Origin: an uncultured Aquimarina sp.
GTDB lineage: Bacteria; Bacteroidota; Bacteroidia; Flavobacteriales; Flavobacteriaceae
Reading direction: 5' to 3'
Length of the DNA: 64,000 nucleotides
Assembly (NCBI GenBank): GCA_947498765.1
Contig: CANMLG010000021.1
Coordinates: 38,492 to 102,491, forward strand
The notes under the pieces are model-generated. The model ran no database searches. It was given only the letters and a program-made list of their open reading frames with translations, and was not told where the DNA came from. How positions within the stretch are numbered: the stretch's first letter is position 1; each line of letters starts with the position of its first letter. A program made the translations under genes and the position numbers. Positions 1 through 8,090 of the stretch are shown one piece after another.

Positions 1-509
1 GCAATTAATTGACTGTGTGGTACATCAATGGGGTCATTTTTGACTTCCAAATCGTAGTGACAATTCACACAAAATTTTGCATCGGCTAGTACCACTCGTG
101 TCTCATTGTGTTCTCTATGGCAAGTTTCGCATTGTGTGGCATCAATTTTAGCTATGGCATCTTTAAATTTAGGTTCTAAAAAACGATGAGTAGGATGTCT
201 ATCATTAGGTCGGTCATGACATTCTAAACATTTTTTATTATCCACATTTTCGGTACCAAAATCAACAGCTTTTTTACGCCCCCCAAAAGTAAAAGCCACA
301 TTGGCTTGTAGTTGTTGCATTAGATTACCTTTAGCATCTGTGTGGCAGGCATTACATGATAAGCCTTCGTGACCTGTATTCATAGGGCCCAGACTTAAAA
401 AGTCTTCAGCAGCTTTTTGAGGGAGTATAATAAAAATAAGTAAACCAATTCCAATCCCAATTAATGAACCGATATACTGCCTTTTTCGTAGTGGATTTTT
501 ATTGAACAT
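1..509 (-). CDS. Multihaem cytochrome c, membrane anchored (partial, C-terminus outside window)
   Basis: The reading frame starts with ATG at 509 and is still open at base 1, giving 169 residues of an incomplete protein. Residues 12-30 form one membrane anchor after a basic N-terminus. Four CxxCH haem c sites are visible: C52-H56, C94-H98, C127-H131 and C147-H151. More may lie beyond the edge. This is the layout of cytochrome c3/NapC-NirT-like periplasmic electron carriers. It starts 10 nt after the stop of the flavin/[2Fe-2S] reductase and is the last gene of a minus-strand operon. I infer that it moves electrons between the inner membrane partner and a periplasmic acceptor. The acceptor cannot be named from this fragment. 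Confidence 0.85.
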   Translation of the reverse strand, partial: MFNKNPLRKRQYIGSLIGIGIGLLIFIILPQKAAEDFLSLGPMNTGHEGLSCNACHTDAKGNLMQQLQANVAFTFGGRKKAVDFGTENVDNKKCLECHDRPNDRHPTHRFLEPKFKDAIAKIDATQCETCHREHNETRVVLADAKFCVNCHYDLEVKNDPIDVPHSQLI

Positions 510-519
510 AAATTTGCTT

Positions 520-1557
520 TTATTGCGGAAGTGTTAGTGTTACATTTTCAGAAGTTGGGAAACTAATACATGTTAATACGTAACCTTCAGAAACTTCATT
601 TTCAGGTAATAAATGTCCATCCAACATTTTTACACTACCCGAGGTGCATTTAGCTTTACAAGAACTGCACATTCCAGATCTACAAGAATATGGAATTTCA
701 ACATTACTATCCAGTGCAGCTTTCAAAATAGTCTCTCCTTTGTTTACTGTAATTGAAGATTCAAACCCAACACCACTTAATGTTACTGCACTTGAGTCAA
801 CACTTTCAGCTTCCATTTTAGAAAGGTCGGCAGTAAAGGCTTCTAGCATGATTTTGTTATTAGGCACTTCTTTTTTTTCTAATATCTCCACGGCAGCATC
901 CATAAAGCCTTGAGGACCACAAAGCATGAACTTGCTATTGTTGTATCGAATGCCTTTATTATTTAAAATTTCGGTTAAAATAACTTCATTTAATCGACCT
1001 TCATAATAATGCTCTTCTGTCGTATCTACAGATTCTAGAAAGTGTTTTATGGAAAACCTATTTGGATATTTTTGCAGTAGTTCTTCAAGTTCCTTCTTAA
1101 AAATAATTGTTTTTTTACTTTGGTTGGCATAAACAAGTAAAATACTTGATTTGGGTTCTTTTTCTAGTACCGATAGAATAATAGAATATATAGGAGTAAT
1201 GCCACTTCCTCCAGCCATTAATACATATTGATGCGTCTCTTTTTTATTGGGAACAATAAAAAAATTACCCATAGGCTTATCAATTTCAATTTTTTGACCC
1301 TCTTTAAGCTCATTACATATGTAATTAGAAACTAAGCCATCTTTAACTTTTTTTACAGTTATCCGTAAAAATTTATGAAGCCAAGGGCTACTACTTAGAG
1401 AATATGATCTATTTTCGATTCTATTTTCAACTGGAATTTTTAGTGTTAAAAATTGTCCTGGTTTATATTTAACAGAACTAAAAAAACCTGGTTTTTTAAA
1501 TATTACGCTTACAGCGTCTTCTGTTTCTTGTACTATTTTATCAACTGTTAAAAGCAT
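520..1557 (-). CDS. FAD/NAD(P)H oxidoreductase with C-terminal [2Fe-2S] ferredoxin domain
   Basis: 345 residues. The N-terminal FAD domain carries the RxYS flavin motif (R50-S53). An NAD-binding domain follows, with the GGSGITP motif near residue 115. The C-terminal plant-type ferredoxin domain has cysteines C292, C297, C300 and C330 in CX4CX2C...C spacing. This is the architecture of PaaE, Hmp-reductase-like and vanillate-demethylase-type reductases, which pass hydride electrons from NAD(P)H through FAD to the cluster. No phenylacetate or oxygenase genes are nearby. The neighbours are a two-haem membrane protein (26 nt upstream) and a multihaem cytochrome (10 nt downstream). I therefore infer that it feeds a membrane electron conduit rather than an oxygenase. 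Confidence 0.88.
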   Translation of the reverse strand: MLLTVDKIVQETEDAVSVIFKKPGFFSSVKYKPGQFLTLKIPVENRIENRSYSLSSSPWLHKFLRITVKKVKDGLVSNYICNELKEGQKIEIDKPMGNFFIVPNKKETHQYVLMAGGSGITPIYSIILSVLEKEPKSSILLVYANQSKKTIIFKKELEELLQKYPNRFSIKHFLESVDTTEEHYYEGRLNEVILTEILNNKGIRYNNSKFMLCGPQGFMDAAVEILEKKEVPNNKIMLEAFTADLSKMEAESVDSSAVTLSGVGFESSITVNKGETILKAALDSNVEIPYSCRSGMCSSCKAKCTSGSVKMLDGHLLPENEVSEGYVLTCISFPTSENVTLTLPQ

Positions 1558-1583
1558 ACTGATTTAAGTATTAGTTAAACTAG

Positions 1584-2066
1584 TTATTTGTAATAAAAGA
1601 CTACGCCAATATGGAATAGACTAATGAAAGTGATAATAATTGAAAAAGCTACGTGGGTGATCATCCATGATTGAAATACCCAATCTTTTTTAGATTTTAT
1701 AACATCTAAATTTATAATACCTAGTAGCATATTTGCAAAAAATAAATAGGATAGCAAGGCTAAGTAACCATACCCAAATTCCATTACATGAATGTAAAAT
1801 AATATAGGGGAAAAGGCCCCTATCCATTTGTGAATAGTAGTTAATTTGGCTGAATATTTCCATAATCGTTTCCAAATTCGAGATATAGTTAGTACCCATT
1901 GAAAAACAATAAGTAAAAAAACTGCGAGGCCAGACCAACGCTTATACATTTGGTTGTGTTCTTGCAGTTCGTAAAGCCACATCCATTTTACAGGTAAAAA
2001 ATATTGAACTATATATAGCACAAATAAAAAAATACCAATATTGAAAAAGGAAAACAATTGTTTCAT
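1584..2066 (-). CDS. Ferric-reductase-like transmembrane haem b protein
   Basis: 160 residues with about four hydrophobic helices. Two histidine pairs, H79/H93 and H138/H152, each 14 residues apart, sit in separate helices. This is the classical bis-haem b arrangement of the ferric reductase/NADPH oxidase (FRD/NOX) fold and of cytochrome b561-like proteins. The FAD/NAD domain of eukaryotic FRD/NOX proteins is absent here but is encoded as the next gene (26 nt downstream), so the pair looks like a split FRD-type enzyme. The predicted role is transmembrane electron transfer between the cytoplasmic flavoprotein and periplasmic haem c proteins. It sits second in the operon, after the haem c lipoprotein. 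Confidence 0.72.
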   Translation of the reverse strand: MKQLFSFFNIGIFLFVLYIVQYFLPVKWMWLYELQEHNQMYKRWSGLAVFLLIVFQWVLTISRIWKRLWKYSAKLTTIHKWIGAFSPILFYIHVMEFGYGYLALLSYLFFANMLLGIINLDVIKSKKDWVFQSWMITHVAFSIIITFISLFHIGVVFYYK

Positions 2067-2093
2067 AGCGGTAAAATGTTCTTAATTTTTATT

Positions 2094-2145
2094 CCCTGTT
2101 TAATTCGCTTAATTGATAAAGCGAATTAAACAGGGAGTTTTTTTT
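2094..2145 (+). terminator. Strong hairpin with T-tract on the plus strand, between two minus-strand genes
   Basis: A perfect 17-bp inverted repeat (2094-2110 with 2119-2135, 8-nt loop) is followed by a T-tract at 2138-2145 on the plus strand. Both neighbouring genes run on the minus strand. There the hairpin is preceded by an A-tract and followed by only a weak T-rich stretch. It could attenuate expression between the haem lipoprotein and the downstream reductase genes, or end a plus-strand (antisense) transcript. The CCCTGTTTA arm is also found in the hairpin at 9762-9843. Confidence 0.6.
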
Positions 2146-2176
2146 TGAGAAATAAAATCTCTTAAGCCTTTTTGTT

Positions 2177-3025
2177 TTATTTAGATGCTACGCTAGCTCC
2201 TTTTTTGACAAGTATTTCCATTGATTTGTATGATGCTAACTTACGTACACTATCAATAAATACTTCAGCTGTTGGTAAGTTGAAACCTTTTGAAGGCCAA
2301 GTTTTTCCAATAACAGGTTTAGGACTACTTTTAAAAGCAGCAATTTCTTTTAAGTAAGCATTGTATGTTGCTTTTGTTCCATTTCTATATGCATTTAATA
2401 CACCTACAGCTTCTTTATATGAAAGAGAATCCGAAGGATATTGCCAAGTTGTGGCTCCCATTACATCCCCTAATTTCCAATCTTTCTTTGTGGTGTTTTT
2501 GTGGTCGTTATGGCAGTTTACGCATGGTGCAGCCATAGCCATATCAGCAAACATTGCTGTGTGTAATTTTTGTGATTCATCGTAAAAAAACTGAGGCTTT
2601 TGGTTTGCCTTAATTTTTTTAAATAATTCAGCTTGCTTTCCTTCTAATTTGTTGGAGGCGTTTATAGGAAAGTCAGATCCCAAATATAGACCTAGTGGGA
2701 CACTACTTTTTCTAATATCAGATGAAATACCTCTTAAAAATAAGGCAGGTAATGGTCCGGCTTCAACTTCGTCATCTTGCCAGTCTTCATCAAATTTAAG
2801 TCCTTGCTTTTTTCCAGCGCCAACAATACCTTTAGTGTATAGTGTGCGTGTAATGTCATTTTCTGCGGCAACCATTTCAAGAACTTCCTCAACAGAAAAT
2901 ACTTTATCATTAGTAATAGACGCAGTAGTGTTTTCTTCAGGGATACTTCCACCACATGATGTAAGTAGTTTAGTGAAACTAAGTACTAAGGCAAATTTTG
3001 TTAATTTTAGATTTTTCATAGTCAA
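2177..3025 (-). CDS. Haem c lipoprotein with Tll0287-like (DUF3365) domain
   Basis: 282 residues. A signal peptide ends in a lipobox (LTSC, Cys24), so the protein should be lipid-anchored outside the inner membrane. It may start at the second Met, two codons in. One CVNCH haem c site lies at C168-H172, preceded by a long helical sensor-like region. This matches the Tll0287-like family (DUF3365), known as single-haem periplasmic sensor domains. It is the first gene of the minus-strand electron-transfer set. The palindrome at 3106-3133, 81 bases upstream of the start, is shared with the nitrate transporter promoter. I infer a redox or ligand-sensing haem protein that works with the downstream reductase genes. 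The exact role is unknown. Confidence 0.75.
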   Translation of the reverse strand: MTMKNLKLTKFALVLSFTKLLTSCGGSIPEENTTASITNDKVFSVEEVLEMVAAENDITRTLYTKGIVGAGKKQGLKFDEDWQDDEVEAGPLPALFLRGISSDIRKSSVPLGLYLGSDFPINASNKLEGKQAELFKKIKANQKPQFFYDESQKLHTAMFADMAMAAPCVNCHNDHKNTTKKDWKLGDVMGATTWQYPSDSLSYKEAVGVLNAYRNGTKATYNAYLKEIAAFKSSPKPVIGKTWPSKGFNLPTAEVFIDSVRKLASYKSMEILVKKGASVASK

Positions 3026-3105
3026 ATGAATTTAGTGGATATTTATGTTAACAACTAGGTAGGGAGTGTTCACATGATTTCAACAAAATTCAAAATAATC
3101 ATCAT

Positions 3106-3133
3106 AATAACTAAGTATCAATACTTAGTTATT
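3106..3133 (-). promoter_or_regulatory. Palindromic operator upstream of the haem lipoprotein operon
   Basis: A perfect dyad with 13-bp arms and a 2-nt centre (CA). The core half-site is AACTAAGTAT at 3109-3118, with its inverse at 3121-3130. It is nearly identical to the inner palindrome upstream of the nitrate-binding lipoprotein gene at 4362-4383. No perfect TAnnTTTG box abuts it on the minus strand, so the exact promoter is unclear. Confidence 0.6.
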
Positions 3134-3259
3134 TATTGTAAAAATAAGTAATTGTATCTAATTATAACATACGATTATTGTTTTTTTTAAGAAGAATTTT
3201 AATTGTTTGATTGTGTGTTTGTTATTGTTTTTTGGGGTGTATGCAAAGAATGTTTGAAT

Positions 3260-3297
3260 AAAAAAAGAGATTACTTATAAAGTAATCTCTTTTTTTT
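3260..3297. terminator. Bidirectional rho-independent terminator
   Basis: An inverted repeat with arm AAGAGATTACTT (within 3260-3276) and its complement (3280-3296) has a 3-nt loop. T-tracts follow it on both strands. It lies 19 nt after the stop of the P-box protein gene and most likely ends that transcript. Confidence 0.8.
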
Positions 3298-3315
3298 GAA
3301 AGTTTGTGTATTGTG

Positions 3316-4152
3316 TTATAATGAAGAATATTGGCCAGTAATTACATTGTATAAATTAGTAATCTTATTGCTAAGAATCATTATTTTTGATAATGGTATT
3401 TTGTTATTAAAGAAGTCTCTTTTGTTGTCTTCAATTTGATTGAATAGGGTGAGTACTTCCCCAATTTTTTGTTCTATTGTAAATGTGTTTAAATCATTTA
3501 TAAGTAACGAATTTAATGAGTTGTTCATTTCTTTATAAATATTTTCTACTTGAACGCAGAGTCCTTTGGAGTTTAATTTTTCTTTTTTGAATACTCTACA
3601 GGCTGTATAATATAAGCATAAGCGCTGTGCTAGCATTCGTTGTTTGCCGGATATATTTACGGTTTCTACTTTAATTTGATCGCCGCTACTCTCGTTAGAA
3701 AACTCTTTGCTGTATTTGGAATCTTCTTCAATAGCTAATACCAAACTATGGCAGCGTTTTAATAATTCATTAGAAGCATTCATTACACTATTTAAGTTGC
3801 TATTAGATCTGTTTTCAATAATGGTTTTAAAAGTTCGCCATTGTTCTTTTTCTTTTTTTAAGGCTGCACGTACTTTTAGAGAGGATTTTTTTGAATTAGT
3901 TTCCAGAATGGTAAGATTTCGTTGAAATAACTGTAAGCTTGAATTGTATTCGCTATTAACTTCGCTTCCATTGGCACCTGCTAATCTTAATAAATAAATT
4001 TTTGCTATTCGTTGTGAAAGCATTCGTTGTTTTCCGGATATGTTTGTTGCTTTTTCATAACTGATGTTACCAAAACTTTGTTGTTCATTAGCTAAGCATA
4101 GGTTGATTTGGGATAGTAGGGTAAGTGTTAATAAGATAAGTTGCTTTTTCAT
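3316..4152 (-). CDS. Secreted protein with two NarX/PilJ-type P-box sensor repeats
   Basis: 278 residues. A signal peptide is cleaved near residue 21 (CLA/N). There is no membrane helix, kinase or other output domain. Two helical repeats each begin with the same motif: NISGKQRMLSQRIAKIYLL near residue 37 and NISGKQRMLAQRL near residue 165. This resembles the P-box of the nitrate sensors NarX/NarQ and of the PilJ N-terminal (type IV pili methyl-accepting) domain, where the motif helix binds nitrate or nitrite. The gene is divergent from the nitrate ABC transporter and shares its operator motif, so a periplasmic nitrate-binding or sensing role is likely. How a signal would cross the membrane is not visible. 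The start is supported by a TTG-N19-TACTTTCG promoter 40 bases upstream. Confidence 0.75.
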   Translation of the reverse strand: MKKQLILLTLTLLSQINLCLANEQQSFGNISYEKATNISGKQRMLSQRIAKIYLLRLAGANGSEVNSEYNSSLQLFQRNLTILETNSKKSSLKVRAALKKEKEQWRTFKTIIENRSNSNLNSVMNASNELLKRCHSLVLAIEEDSKYSKEFSNESSGDQIKVETVNISGKQRMLAQRLCLYYTACRVFKKEKLNSKGLCVQVENIYKEMNNSLNSLLINDLNTFTIEQKIGEVLTLFNQIEDNKRDFFNNKIPLSKIMILSNKITNLYNVITGQYSSL

Positions 4153-4192
4153 TTTATTAATATTTGGGGGTTGAACATTGTTTGTTTAGTTG

Positions 4193-4222
4193 CGAAAGTA
4201 AGTATTACTTAAGTAATTTCAA
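4193..4222 (-). promoter_or_regulatory. Promoter and operator of the P-box protein gene
   Basis: On the minus strand TTG (4220-4222) is followed after 19 nt by TACTTTCG (4193-4200), one mismatch from the Bacteroidota -7 box TAnnTTTG. Two overlapping palindromes fill the spacer: TAAGTA/TACTTA (4199-4211) and TTACTTAAGTAA (4205-4216). The right half AATACTTA abutting the -7 box also occurs at the transporter promoter. Confidence 0.55.
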
Positions 4223-4353
4223 ACATATACTTATTAAAAATGAATTTTTTTTGACTATTTTAAGTAATAAAATGCTTTTAATGTCTTTTTGTAAAATAAA
4301 AATAATTGTCAATATATTGATTTTCAGTTTTTTAGTCTATTTTTTTAAAAAAA

Positions 4354-4397
4354 TAAGTATTAACTAAGTATTAATACGTAATTAATACTTACATTTG
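4354..4397 (+). promoter_or_regulatory. Promoter and 38-bp operator of the nitrate transporter genes
   Basis: A 38-bp dyad (4354-4391) matches at 17 of 19 positions and is centred at 4372.5. Its inner part, AACTAAGTAT at 4362-4371 plus an imperfect inverse at 4374-4383, matches the operator at 3109-3130. The right edge merges into TACATTTG (4390-4397), a perfect TAnnTTTG -7 box 33 nt before the ATG. No TTG lies 19-20 nt upstream of it. This suggests that an activator bound to the dyad replaces the -33 contact, although a repressor could also sit there. Confidence 0.65.
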
Positions 4398-4430
4398 TAC
4401 TGTTGAAGAAAATTAATCAATCCCATTTTT

Positions 4431-5810
4431 ATGAAAAAAACATATTTACATATAGCGGCAGTAACTTTTGCAGCTATGCTAGTATCATGTGGAGGTGAAA
4501 AGAAGAAGGCTGCAACCACTGAAAAGTCTGAACCTGAAACAGAAAGTAATCAATTGGTAATAGAAAAGCCACAATTAAAGTTTGGCTTTATAAAGCTTAC
4601 TGATATGGCACCTTTGGCTATAGCTAAAGAAAAAGGCTTTTTTGAAGATGAAGGTTTGTTTGTTTCGGTTGAAGCGCAATCAAATTGGAAGAATATTTTG
4701 GATCGTGTAATTGATGGTCAGTTAGATGGTTCTCACATGTTGGCGGGGCAGCCTATAGCAGCGCAGGCTGGTTTTGGTCGTCAGGCAGAATTAATAACAC
4801 CTTATTCAATGGATTTGAATGGGAATGGAATTACGGTTTCTAATGATGTTTGGGCTAAAATGAAGCCAAATGTAAAAAAAGACGAAAATGGTAAGCCAAT
4901 ACACCCAATTTCGGCAGAATCATTAAAGCCAGTGATTTCTGAATATAAAAAAGATGGTAAAGCATTTAAGATGGGAATGGTGTTCCCAGTATCTACTCAT
5001 AACTACGAAATTCGTTATTGGTTAGCTGCGGCTGGAATTAATCCAGGGATGTATACAGCAGAAAATATTCAAGGACAAGTAGATGCTGAAGTATTGCTTT
5101 CGGTAACTCCACCGCCACAAATGCCTGCTACTTTAGAGTCGGGAACTATTTATGGTTACTGTGTGGGTGAACCATGGAATCAACAAGCAGTATTTAAAGG
5201 AATTGGAGTTCCAGTAACAACGAATTATGATATTTGGAAAAACAATCCAGAAAAAGTATTTGTGATGACTAAGGAGTTTACTGAAAAATATCCAAATACA
5301 ACTATAGCTATTACTAAAGCTTTAATTAGAGCAGGTAAATGGTTGGATACACCGGGTAATAGACCAGAAGCGGTTGAGATTTTATCACGACCAGAATATG
5401 TAGGAGCGCCAGTGAAAGTTTTAGCAAATTCTATGACAGGTACTTTTGAGTTTGAAAAAGGAGATAAAAGAGAGATGCCTGACTTTAATGTGTTCTATCG
5501 TTACAATGCAACGTATCCATTCTACTCAGATGCGGTTTGGTTCTTGACTCAAATGCGTCGTTGGGGACAAATACCAACAGCAAAAACGGCAGATTGGTAT
5601 GCTAGTAAAGCAAAACAAATTTATAAGCCAGAAATATGGAAAAAAGCAGCTGAATTGTTAGTTGCTGAAGGAAAAATTCCAGCAGCAGATATTCCTCAAA
5701 CTGATGGGTATAAGCCGGCAACTACAGAGTTTATTGATGGTAATAAGTTTGATGGTAAAGACCCTATTGGGTATATCAATAGTTTCAAAATTGGAAACAA
5801 GGATAAATAA
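4431..5810 (+). CDS. nrtA: Nitrate ABC transporter substrate-binding lipoprotein (NrtA/CmpA family)
   Basis: 459 residues. A signal peptide ends in the lipobox LVSC (Cys20). A Glu/Lys-rich linker follows, then an NMT1/CmpA-like periplasmic binding domain with [21 protein letters not shown] near residue 50 and a DGSHML segment near residue 102. The family captures nitrate, nitrite or bicarbonate in the periplasm and delivers it to a two-ATPase ABC importer. The neighbouring permease and ATPases, the P-box protein and moeA favour nitrate. It is the first gene of the import cluster, with the palindromic promoter 30 nt upstream. Stem-loops after its stop probably lower expression of the downstream permease. 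Confidence 0.88.
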   Translation: MKKTYLHIAAVTFAAMLVSCGGEKKKAATTEKSEPETESNQLVIEKPQLKFGFIKLTDMAPLAIAKEKGFFEDEGLFVSVEAQSNWKNILDRVIDGQLDGSHMLAGQPIAAQAGFGRQAELITPYSMDLNGNGITVSNDVWAKMKPNVKKDENGKPIHPISAESLKPVISEYKKDGKAFKMGMVFPVSTHNYEIRYWLAAAGINPGMYTAENIQGQVDAEVLLSVTPPPQMPATLESGTIYGYCVGEPWNQQAVFKGIGVPVTTNYDIWKNNPEKVFVMTKEFTEKYPNTTIAITKALIRAGKWLDTPGNRPEAVEILSRPEYVGAPVKVLANSMTGTFEFEKGDKREMPDFNVFYRYNATYPFYSDAVWFLTQMRRWGQIPTAKTADWYASKAKQIYKPEIWKKAAELLVAEGKIPAADIPQTDGYKPATTEFIDGNKFDGKDPIGYINSFKIGNKDK

Positions 5811-5820
5811 CTTAGGGAGT

Positions 5821-5886
5821 GTTGAATTTTTTTAACACGGAATCTGAAGGGGTTGAAATATACTCCTTCATTTTCTTAAATTCAAC
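5821..5886 (+). promoter_or_regulatory. Intercistronic stem-loops between nrtA and nrtB
   Basis: The arm GTTGAATTT (5821-5829) pairs with AAATTCAAC (5878-5886). Inside it GAAGG/CCTTC (about 5847-5871) forms a second hairpin. No long T-tract follows, so this looks more like an mRNA-processing or attenuation structure than a full terminator. It would keep the binding protein in excess over the permease. Confidence 0.4.
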
Positions 5887-5983
5887 TGGCCTTATATAGT
5901 GCAAATTAATTTTAATATTATTTAGATTTTAAATAATTCAATACTCGATATCAGTCAGATATTAATCCCTAAAAATATATATT

Positions 5984-7069
5984 ATGAAAGATAAATCGAT
6001 CAATCTTTTAAATTTCATTGGTTTAGGAATTTTTGAACCAGTAATTAGATTAGCAAGCGGTGAAGAGGTTAAAAAGAATCTTACCGAGTTAATGAAAAAC
6101 ATTTTATTTCCTATTTTATCAATTATTTTATTTCTGTTTTTGTGGCAGGTTGGAGCGAATGCTTTATACAACACCGAAAAAGAATTTAAAATAGAATCTG
6201 CTAGAACTTCAGGTGGAGAGGAAGCAGTAAAAGTAGAATTATCAAGAATCGAATCGGGTGAAAGTTCGATTAATTCACTTCCATCTCCAACAGCGGTTGT
6301 AGGTGCATTTAAAACACTAATAGCAGATCACAAAGAAATTAGTGCTAAGAAGTCGGCGTTTTTAGAAAAAACAGCTGCAATGAATAAAAAAAGAGAAGCT
6401 CAGGGCTTAGCAGCAATAACATATACAGGAAGACCGTCATTTATTGATCAGGTATTAACTAGTTTGAAAACGGTATTTGCAGGATTCTTTTTGGCGTTGT
6501 TTTTGGCAGTTCCTTTAGGAATGATTTTAGGATTAAGTGAGACATTGCGTTCTTCATTTAATTGGTTAATTCAAATATTTAAACCTGTATCTCCAGTGGT
6601 TTGGTTTTTGTTGGTGTACATGATTGTAAAGTCATTAACATTAACTTATGATGGAGATGTTTCATTTATTATCTCGTTTATAGCAGTTGGTTTGTGTGCT
6701 ATGTGGGCAACATTAGTAAATACAACCTTAGGAGTATCTTCGGTTGATCAAGATTATATAAATGTAGCCAAAGTATTAAATTTAAGTGTGGGACAAAAAG
6801 TATTTAAAATTGTATTGCCTTCTGCATTTCCATTAATTTTTACGGGTTTACGTATTACTGTTTCAGTTGCTTGGATGGTACTTATAGCTATTGAATTGTT
6901 ATCACAAAGTCCAGGATTGGGAACATTTGTTTGGGAAGAATTCCAAAATGGAGCAAATGACTCTAATGCCAAAATTATTGCAGCTATGTTTGTAATTGGA
7001 ATTATTGGTTTCTTATTAGATAGATTGATGTTTTCTGTACAAAAATTAATGACGTTCACTGAAGCTTAA
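5984..7069 (+). CDS. nrtB: Nitrate ABC transporter permease
   Basis: 361 residues, longer than the roughly 280 usual for NrtB. An N-terminal helix (about residues 38-58) is followed by a hydrophilic insert of about 100 residues before the BPD_transp_1 core. The core contains the EAA loop (VLNLSVGQKVFKIVLPSAFP) that contacts the ATPases, and then LIFTGLRITVSVAWMVLIA. It forms the inner-membrane channel of the nitrate importer. It lies 173 nt after nrtA and 112 nt before the first ATPase. The extra N-terminal periplasmic segment is unusual and could contact the lipoprotein. Confidence 0.87.
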   Translation: MKDKSINLLNFIGLGIFEPVIRLASGEEVKKNLTELMKNILFPILSIILFLFLWQVGANALYNTEKEFKIESARTSGGEEAVKVELSRIESGESSINSLPSPTAVVGAFKTLIADHKEISAKKSAFLEKTAAMNKKREAQGLAAITYTGRPSFIDQVLTSLKTVFAGFFLALFLAVPLGMILGLSETLRSSFNWLIQIFKPVSPVVWFLLVYMIVKSLTLTYDGDVSFIISFIAVGLCAMWATLVNTTLGVSSVDQDYINVAKVLNLSVGQKVFKIVLPSAFPLIFTGLRITVSVAWMVLIAIELLSQSPGLGTFVWEEFQNGANDSNAKIIAAMFVIGIIGFLLDRLMFSVQKLMTFTEA

Positions 7070-7181
7070 TCGGTTATTAGTTGGTCATTTGTAAGCTGTA
7101 TAGTTTTTCTCTAAAAAAGGATATTAGGGATATTTACTAATAAGCGAATAACTGATAACTGACAACCATAAACTAAAATTT

Positions 7182-8045
7182 ATGGCAGCACATATAGAAT
7201 TAAGAAATGTATCAAAGTCTTATGGAGAAGGTGATGATAGAGTAGAGGTGTTACGAAATATTAATTTAGTAATCGAAGAAGGTGAATTTGTAGCTATTGT
7301 TGGATTTTCGGGTAGTGGAAAAACAACATTAATCAAATTAATTTCAGGTTTAGAATTCCCTGATCAAGGCGAGGTGCTTTACAAAGGTGAGCCTGTAACG
7401 GGACCTAGTTTAGATAGAGGAGTTATTTTTCAGAATTATTCCTTACTCCCATGGTTAAATGTTAGAAATAATGTGGGTATGGCAGTTAAGGAAAAATTTA
7501 AAAAATGGACTAAATCTCAGGTAGGTTCACATGTTGAAAAGTATGTGGAAATGGTGAGTCTTTCGCATGCTATAAATAAATTACCAAAGGCCTTGTCGGG
7601 GGGTATGCGACAGAGAGTTTCTGTTACCAGAGCTTTGTCATTAAGTCCAGATGTGATTTTGATGGATGAACCTTTAAGTGCTTTGGATGCCTTAACAAGG
7701 GGTACACTACAGGATGAAATTCTAAATATTTGGAGTAAAGATAAAAGAACGGCTTTACTTATTACAAATGATGTGGACGAAGGTATTTATATGGCTGATC
7801 GTATTATACCATTGCGTCCAGGGCCAAAAGCTACATTAGGACCTGAATTTATTGTAAATATAGAGCGTCCACGTGATAAAACAGAATTAAATAATAACGA
7901 TAATTTTAAAAAATTACGTAATTCGATTTTAGATTATTTAATAAAAATTGGTTCTGAACGCGCAGCTAAACTTACTAAAGAGTATACATTACCAGATTTA
8001 AAACCTGTGCTAAAAAGTAGATTATTACAGGGAACGAGAGCCTAG
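7182..8045 (+). CDS. Nitrate ABC transporter ATPase 1 (NrtC-like, Asn in H-loop)
   Basis: 287 residues. Walker A GFSGSGKTT, signature LSGGMRQRV and Walker B VILMDEP are intact. The switch (H-loop) His is replaced by Asn196 (ITNDVDEG). The protein lacks the C-terminal NrtA-like domain of cyanobacterial NrtC. It should pair with the second ATPase (8349-9170), which keeps its His, to give an asymmetric dimer with one weakened ATP site. It belongs to the nitrate/taurine/sulfonate SsuB-TauB family. A tRNA-Gly on the other strand separates it from its partner gene. Confidence 0.85.
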   Translation: MAAHIELRNVSKSYGEGDDRVEVLRNINLVIEEGEFVAIVGFSGSGKTTLIKLISGLEFPDQGEVLYKGEPVTGPSLDRGVIFQNYSLLPWLNVRNNVGMAVKEKFKKWTKSQVGSHVEKYVEMVSLSHAINKLPKALSGGMRQRVSVTRALSLSPDVILMDEPLSALDALTRGTLQDEILNIWSKDKRTALLITNDVDEGIYMADRIIPLRPGPKATLGPEFIVNIERPRDKTELNNNDNFKKLRNSILDYLIKIGSERAAKLTKEYTLPDLKPVLKSRLLQGTRA

Positions 8046-8090
8046 TTTTTTTAGGATATTAAGTTTGTAGTATAGTACACTTAAAAGAAA

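Noticed and set aside
520..1557. Phenylacetyl-CoA epoxidase reductase (PaaE)
   Set aside because: Domain order fits, but no paa genes are present and the neighbours are haem proteins. A general FNR/[2Fe-2S] call is safer.
4164..4367. Plus-strand open frame of 67 codons between the P-box gene and nrtA
   Set aside because: It covers both promoters and the operator dyad, and the predicted peptide is a low-complexity Phe/Ile/Lys string. It is a by-product of AT-rich DNA.
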